Shown in pieces: positions 12,701 through 15,641 of a stretch of DNA of 15,641 bases. How positions within the stretch are numbered: the stretch's first letter is position 1; each line of letters begins with the position of its first letter. The stretch covers positions 1-15,641 of the forward strand of contig JBCCFC010000150.1 of the NCBI GenBank assembly GCA_039029935.1, in the 5' to 3' direction. The DNA comes from G039029935 sp039029935. GTDB lineage: Bacteria; Chloroflexota; Anaerolineae; Caldilineales; Caldilineaceae. Both the position numbers and the translations under genes were made by a program. The notes under the pieces were generated by a model. The model was given only the letters and a program-made list of their open reading frames with translations. It was not told where the DNA came from and ran no database searches.

Positions 12701-15424
12701 GCTGTCGCTGTTGGCAACTTCCAGTGTGGCGTTGTGTGTGCCAAGGACAGTAGGCGTAAAGGCGACTTGGAACGTGGTCGATGCGCCCGCACTAATATTT
12801 GTATTGGGGTCGGCTGTCACCCCAAAGTGAGCAGCACCAGCACCACTCAGCGTAATCGGCAAGGTCAGGTCGAGGTCATTAAAGCCGAGATTGGCTATTG
12901 TAAAGGTCTTGGTGAGGGTGCTGCTGCCCACAAGTAAATCACCAAAGTCGGTATCATCAGCGGCGGATGGCGTGGTATCATTATGGGCGATGTCGATAGT
13001 GTTGCCCGATATGGCGATTTCGGGGATCAAGGTGGCACAGCCCAAAATGGCGGCGGTGAGATGGTTGGCTGTATCGACATTGCTGTTGACGCCATCACCA
13101 TACCCGCCCGGAACACCACTCGCCCCATCCGACCTGCCCCACCAGTTTGACTGTGCGTCTATCGTGACACCTGCGTGATTGTTGTAGACAGCGTAGTAAG
13201 AGTTATATACAATGCAACTTTGGGCAATTGTCAACGGCCCACTGCCACTGCCGCTGTAGTAGAATGCACCGCCTCGATTGGACGCTGCGTTGGTCAGGAT
13301 ACGGCTGTTGGTGATGTACAGACTGGTATTGACCATCGCCAAGCCACCACCGCTGTTGTAGGAGATGTTCTGCGCGATGGTGCTGCCTTCGGCGCGTACA
13401 GGGCTGCTCTGGGTGTAAATGCCCCCGCCGTCATTGCTTGCAGAATTGCCCAAAAAACTGCTGCCAGTCAGCGTGATGACACTGCTGCTATTGGCAAAGA
13501 GGCCGCCACCCCGACCATTCGTTACCGTATTGGACTGAATCGTACTGTTGATGATATTCGCATTTGATGAATTTACCCATAAACCTCCGCCCTGGCTTTT
13601 GGCTTTATTTATTCGTATCGTACTGTTTGTTGCCGTTAACTGGGCGTTTGTTTTGATAAGAATGCCGCCCCCCTGCCCAAGCACTGATGTGTTTGAAATC
13701 ACATCAGTGTCTGTCAGTATGAAAGATACTGACTCCGAATGGAAACCACCTCCCTCATTTTTAGCGATGTTGGAGATGATATCGCTGTTGTTGATCACGA
13801 CGCTACCACCGCTGCGAGCAAAGATGCCGCCACCGTGTGAATCTGAGTAGTTTTCGTGAATACTACTATTTGTGATGGTGGTATTGCTACCTCTCGAAAT
13901 GAGACCACCACCTCCAACTTTCGAATAGTTGCCATATATTTGGCTATCACTGACAGTCAGCGTGTCGCTTCGTTTATAAAGCCCACCGCCATCGCTTGTC
14001 TCTGACCTATTGAACGCAACAACGGTACTCGCCACCGTGGCTGTGCTATATTTATATGCGTGAAGCCCGCCGCCAGGATCATTTGCAGAGTTGGAGATGA
14101 TGTAACTGTTTGTGATAGTGACAGGACTGTAGTCAACGACATGAATCCCACCCCCCTGTGTTTTCGCTGTGTTGGAGATAAAACGGCTACCGTTGATGTA
14201 AACAGGGCTGTGGTCATCTCCACTAATCCCACCGCCCTGCCCATTCGCATAATTATTACGCACAACACTGTCAACGACACGGACCAACGTATCTCCATTG
14301 AATCTTGTCATTATGCCACCGCCATGCTCCTTGGAGGTGTTTGTTGAGATATCGCTGTTGGTGATGGTCACGGCACTGCTGTTTTGAACATAAATGCCAC
14401 CGCCCCGTACAGATGAGTAGTTTTCGGACACAAGGGTATCTGTGATGTTGACCATTGACTGTCGAGCAAAGATGCCACCACCGCCATTGTTCTGACCTGT
14501 GTTTGACACAATACGACTGCTTATCAAGTTTAGTGTACTCGTATAGCGTACCTGAAGTCCCCCACCATGTTGCCTGGCATAGTTCTCTCGAACTTCGCTG
14601 TTTGTCAGGGTGACATCGCTGCTTCCCCGTGTATATAGCCCGCCGCCTCTGTTTTGGGTGGATGCGTTGGAGATAATACGGCTATTGGTCAAGTTGATAA
14701 CGGCATTGTTATTGCCCATGATGCCAGCACCATTGCCGCTAGGGTTGCCTGTTCCTGTCAGAGACCCATTGTGGATGGTCACGTTGTCAAGGGTGATATC
14801 GCCGCCATTGACATACATGATGCGAAATTGCGCCGCGCTGTTGCGTGTAATCGTGATGCCGCTACCACCGTTGATGGTGATGTTGCTGGTGATGACGGGC
14901 AGGCCATTGTTGCCACTGGTTGTGTTGTTTGTGGTGATGAGTTGGATCGTATCTGGGCTGGTGTCAAAGATGATGGTGTCATCGCCTGACCCCTGTACAC
15001 AATCTGCACCACCACCTGTGCTGTCATTGTTGGCCGCGTCAATGGCCTCCACCAAGTCACAGCCTGGTCCGCCAATGGTGTTGGTGTTGACAGAGATGGT
15101 GGCCGCTTGCAAGCTGGGTGCAGCCGGAAGCAAGGACGAGCAGAGTAACGATGCACCCGCAATGCCACCAATAGCGGTGCGCGCAACGCGGTTGACACGT
15201 TGTTGCCAATAGATAGGCATGACAAATGTTGCTTTAACCCGTGACCAGATGGATTGGATGGCGTGCCACGCACTTGGATAGCGCGCAGCAAGGGTCATCT
15301 GGCTGTGGAAATGATGAAGCCGCGCAAGACGTGTATGTGCATGGGGTTGATCTTTGAAACAGGGTGTGCCCTGTTTGGTAGAATCTGTCTTTTTGGCTTG
15401 TGCATCATTTGTGTGCAAATTCAT
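9752..15424 (-). CDS. Giant secreted beta-helix / ASH / Calx-beta / dockerin / cohesin protein
   Basis: This 1890-residue protein is probably exposed on the cell surface. The modules in order are: a long N-terminal extension (1-68); a signal-peptide-like segment (69-107, basic then hydrophobic 84-103, ending SLQA); a CSLREA-like segment (108-155, CDLVEAIDAAN, GSGDDTIIF); a right-handed beta-helix (about 200-760) with 19 GGG[ILF]-type turns about 27 residues apart, closed by a NWWG cap at 760-763; four choice-of-anchor D (ASH) repeats (799-1287); two Calx-beta domains (1291-1402, 1404-1510); an Ig-like domain (1516-1615); a dockerin-like domain (1618-1690); a cohesin-like domain (1720-1880); and the terminal FLPLLVR. 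The start at 15424 has a weak AAGG site. An ATG at 15220 would give an ordinary 39-residue signal peptide but has no ribosome site. It heads a probable operon with 8302-9711. No enzyme domain is visible. Adhesion or surface layering is the likely role, by family. Confidence 0.9.
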   Translation of the reverse strand: MNLHTNDAQAKKTDSTKQGTPCFKDQPHAHTRLARLHHFHSQMTLAARYPSAWHAIQSIWSRVKATFVMPIYWQQRVNRVARTAIGGIAGASLLCSSLLPAAPSLQAATISVNTNTIGGPGCDLVEAIDAANNDSTGGGADCVQGSGDDTIIFDTSPDTIQLITTNNTTSGNNGLPVITSNITINGGSGITITRNSAAQFRIMYVNGGDITLDNVTIHNGSLTGTGNPSGNGAGIMGNNNAVINLTNSRIISNASTQNRGGGLYTRGSSDVTLTNSEVRENYARQHGGGLQVRYTSTLNLISSRIVSNTGQNNGGGGIFARQSMVNITDTLVSENYSSVRGGGIYVQNSSAVTITNSDISTNTSKEHGGGIMTRFNGDTLVRVVDSVVRNNYANGQGGGISGDDHSPVYINGSRFISNTAKTQGGGIHVVDYSPVTITNSYIISNSANDPGGGLHAYKYSTATVASTVVAFNRSETSDGGGLYKRSDTLTVSDSQIYGNYSKVGGGGLISRGSNTTITNSSIHENYSDSHGGGIFARSGGSVVINNSDIISNIAKNEGGGFHSESVSFILTDTDVISNTSVLGQGGGILIKTNAQLTATNSTIRINKAKSQGGGLWVNSSNANIINSTIQSNTVTNGRGGGLFANSSSVITLTGSSFLGNSASNDGGGIYTQSSPVRAEGSTIAQNISYNSGGGLAMVNTSLYITNSRILTNAASNRGGAFYYSGSGSGPLTIAQSCIVYNSYYAVYNNHAGVTIDAQSNWWGRSDGASGVPGGYGDGVNSNVDTANHLTAAILGCATLIPEIAISGNTIDIAHNDTTPSAADDTDFGDLLVGSSTLTKTFTIANLGFNDLDLTLPITLSGAGAAHFGVTADPNTNISAGASTTFQVAFTPTVLGTHNATLEVANSDSDENPFTFAIQGTGTLPEIALGGNGQAIVDGSTTPTTTNATDFGLSPINTPVVNTFTISNVGTSALNLTLPIAFSGPGAAQFAVTTDPSSTVAAGATTTFQVTFTPTAQTVYTATLSITNDDGDENPFDFILKGGGTGAEIGLFGNGQSIVDGSTTVSTVNATDFGASRIGTPVTNTFTVSNTGVGPLNLILPFTITGPNAADFVVTTNPNSAIAASSSTPFDITFTPSALGIHSATIELANDDLDEGIYDFVVQGTGTDPEIDVRGNGQAIADGSMIPSTGNHTDFGTTLIGTPIVKTFTVSNTGTYPLALTLPVAITGAFANNFSVTTAPANTVATNTATTFQVTFIPTIPGNHTATLALTNDDSDETPYDFAIQGGGYLADPMITIDDPTFGETGGLMQFVVSLSAIHTGTVSVDYATALSNPASASAGTDFVAISGTATISAGLTSTIIDVTLLDDALVEGHETFGLTLSNPVNGVIADATGVGTIIDNETDTSLSVDDVSASETDGELVFTVRLANAFPQDITVNYTTENGSAVAGTNYTAQSGTLTIPAGATSANIPIPIANLSIAQGNRSFNLLLSNASGATIADGQAIGTIIDNPANPTPNAVDDPDDENTIIVAGVTEIDVLANDTDVDENGEDSSAGLNVVGVGTSSNGVGTPAVKGDGSAVIYTPNEDVSGADDFIYVVSDGILTDTATVNIVILVNDAPGDCNSDGGLGGGDFAAILLEIFDGDDGLPWYESANHGFPGSARGCDANGDQTLNIADLQCSINSFFGNNACTAGAVTGRDMGGRPQLRTSMNIEATRAEREAETTFEALSLAVGGQQAASVGEVIDLPIILNSGEHTVTSAAFSIHYDTAQLHFDERDDDGDGMDDAVTFHTPANMLLHANHHRDEGRIDIAIVSLSVPPAPVVDALEGQPPLVTLQLQVAAYASNGLTAVRIQNASLGNEQGAELTPVTVHHATIDIDGGINKLFLPLLVR
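11564..13030 (-). repeat. Four tandem choice-of-anchor D (ASH) repeats inside the giant gene
   Basis: Four repeats of about 120 residues (roughly 360 bp each) start at residues 801, 924, 1046 and 1168. Each opens with E-I-x-(x)-x-GN, runs through TDFG near position 25 and TFT[IV]SN/AN, and closes with a DxDE...QG/KG strand. Repeats 2-4 share GNGQ(A/S)I(V/A)DGS almost exactly, whereas the first has diverged (GNTIDIAHND), suggesting later duplication of the inner units. The domain is a beta sandwich commonly used as a spacer stalk in secreted proteins. Confidence 0.88.
13147..14812 (-). repeat. About 19-turn beta-helix repeat region with ~81-bp period
   Basis: Residues about 205-760 carry GGG[ILF] at near-regular 27-residue steps (near 233, 260, 287, 314, 341, 368, 397, 424, 451, 478, 504, 531, 558, 585, 612, 639, 666, 692 and 718), each followed by a strand such as ITNSxI and an asparagine (SN, EN). 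This is like the GGAI/FxxN repeats of chlamydial Pmp proteins and other right-handed beta-helices. At DNA level the period is about 81 bp; the copies are diverged, so this is protein structure and not a recent tandem array. Confidence 0.88.
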
Positions 15425-15429
15425 CTTTT

Positions 15430-15455
15430 CTATGCCTTTTCTCTATGCCTTTTCT
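15430..15455. repeat. Two 13-bp direct repeats in the ribosome-binding region of the giant gene
   Basis: CTATGCCTTTTCT occurs twice in tandem (15430-15442 and 15443-15455). On the minus strand each copy carries AAAAGG, so the leader holds duplicated Shine-Dalgarno-like sites. The nearer AAGG is about 10 bases before the ATG at 15424. It could be a slippage site affecting translation. Confidence 0.75.
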
Positions 15456-15571
15456 CTCAAATTACGCGTTGTTTGTTCGAGTTAGTATCAGGGTGGGGCA
15501 GATTGGACCAATGGATTTGCCATACCAAACGAGGCTTACTACTGCTGTCTGTATTGTTGGGCGGCTACGAG

Positions 15572-15637
15572 GGACCCTCCTCCTGCCTAGCTGCTGTCCA
15601 GCTGCCAGGCAGCTGCCCCGTCGCTTCCGGGGGGTCC
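15572..15637. other. GC-rich nested inverted repeats upstream of the giant gene
   Basis: The last 70 bases are GC-rich compared with the AT-rich leader beside them and hold no open frame. An outer pair (15572-15580 with 15629-15637, 8 of 9 matching) encloses a perfect 17-base palindrome, CAGCTGCC-A-GGCAGCTG (15599-15615), and a CCCC/GGGG pair (15616-15619 with 15629-15632, which competes with the outer stem). It could be a folded leader RNA, a terminator lacking T-run for a gene outside the window, or part of a repeat element cut by the window edge. I cannot match it to a known riboswitch. Confidence 0.4.
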
Positions 15638-15641
15638 TTAC

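Noticed and set aside
13147..14812. Regular repeats that could suggest a CRISPR array
   Set aside because: The copies are diverged, the period is about 81 bp without fixed spacers, and the region translates into a clear beta-helix. No cas genes are present.
14610..15212. Plus-strand open frame of 200 codons opposite the beta-helix start
   Set aside because: Its Leu/Val/Pro-rich product is biased by the Gly/Asn/Thr codons of the real gene on the other strand. There is no ribosome site and no domain.
15502..15512. Short palindrome ATTGG-A-CCAAT in the leader of the giant gene
   Set aside because: Five-base arms are expected by chance in this length, and no promoter could be placed beside it with confidence.

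Overview
The window is bacterial and almost fully coding. Every gene I accept lies on the minus strand; plus-strand open frames are shadows. The likely source is a filamentous or free-living member of the Chloroflexota (Anaerolineae/Caldilineae-like). The reasons are twin-arginine lipoprotein solute-binding proteins with Gly/Asp-rich spacers, very large secreted modular proteins (CSLREA, beta-helix, choice-of-anchor D, Calx-beta, cohesin/dockerin) and a C-terminus ending FLPLLVR, as I recall from that phylum. This is inference; there is no rRNA or marker gene here.

Reading in the direction of transcription (right to left): (1) 15425-15641 is a noncoding leader with a GC-rich inverted-repeat element at its far edge. 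(2) 15424-9752 and 9711-8302 form a probable two-gene operon for secreted proteins: a 1890-residue beta-helix/ASH/Calx-beta protein and a 469-residue protein. Each carries one cohesin-like domain plus one Cys-containing, expanded dockerin-like domain. (3) 8135-4778 is a complete membrane part of a carbohydrate ABC importer (binding lipoprotein, MalF-type, MalG-type), with a good sigma70-like promoter and an intrinsic terminator. (4) 4605-3963 holds two small genes resembling an antitoxin-like accessory pair, with an extended -10 promoter. (5) 3744-208 is a second carbohydrate importer, a binding lipoprotein plus one polypeptide that fuses the MalF-like and MalG-like permeases, again with a promoter and terminator. 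(6) 1-131 is noncoding with two short inverted repeats.

Neither importer has a local ATPase gene, so both probably use a shared MalK/MsmK-type ATPase encoded elsewhere. In both operons the gap between the binding-protein gene and the permease gene holds a long imperfect palindrome built from 8-bp-period repeats. The two palindromes are unrelated in sequence but alike in architecture, and could set the excess of binding protein over permease. The two operon terminators share the same stem core.

The most unusual items are the fused permease with its hydrophobic linker, the paired 8-bp-period palindromes, and the two adjacent secreted proteins each bearing both cohesin-like and dockerin-like modules, which could allow non-cellulosomal assembly on the cell surface. 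No glycosidase, mobile element, CRISPR array, tRNA or rRNA was seen.
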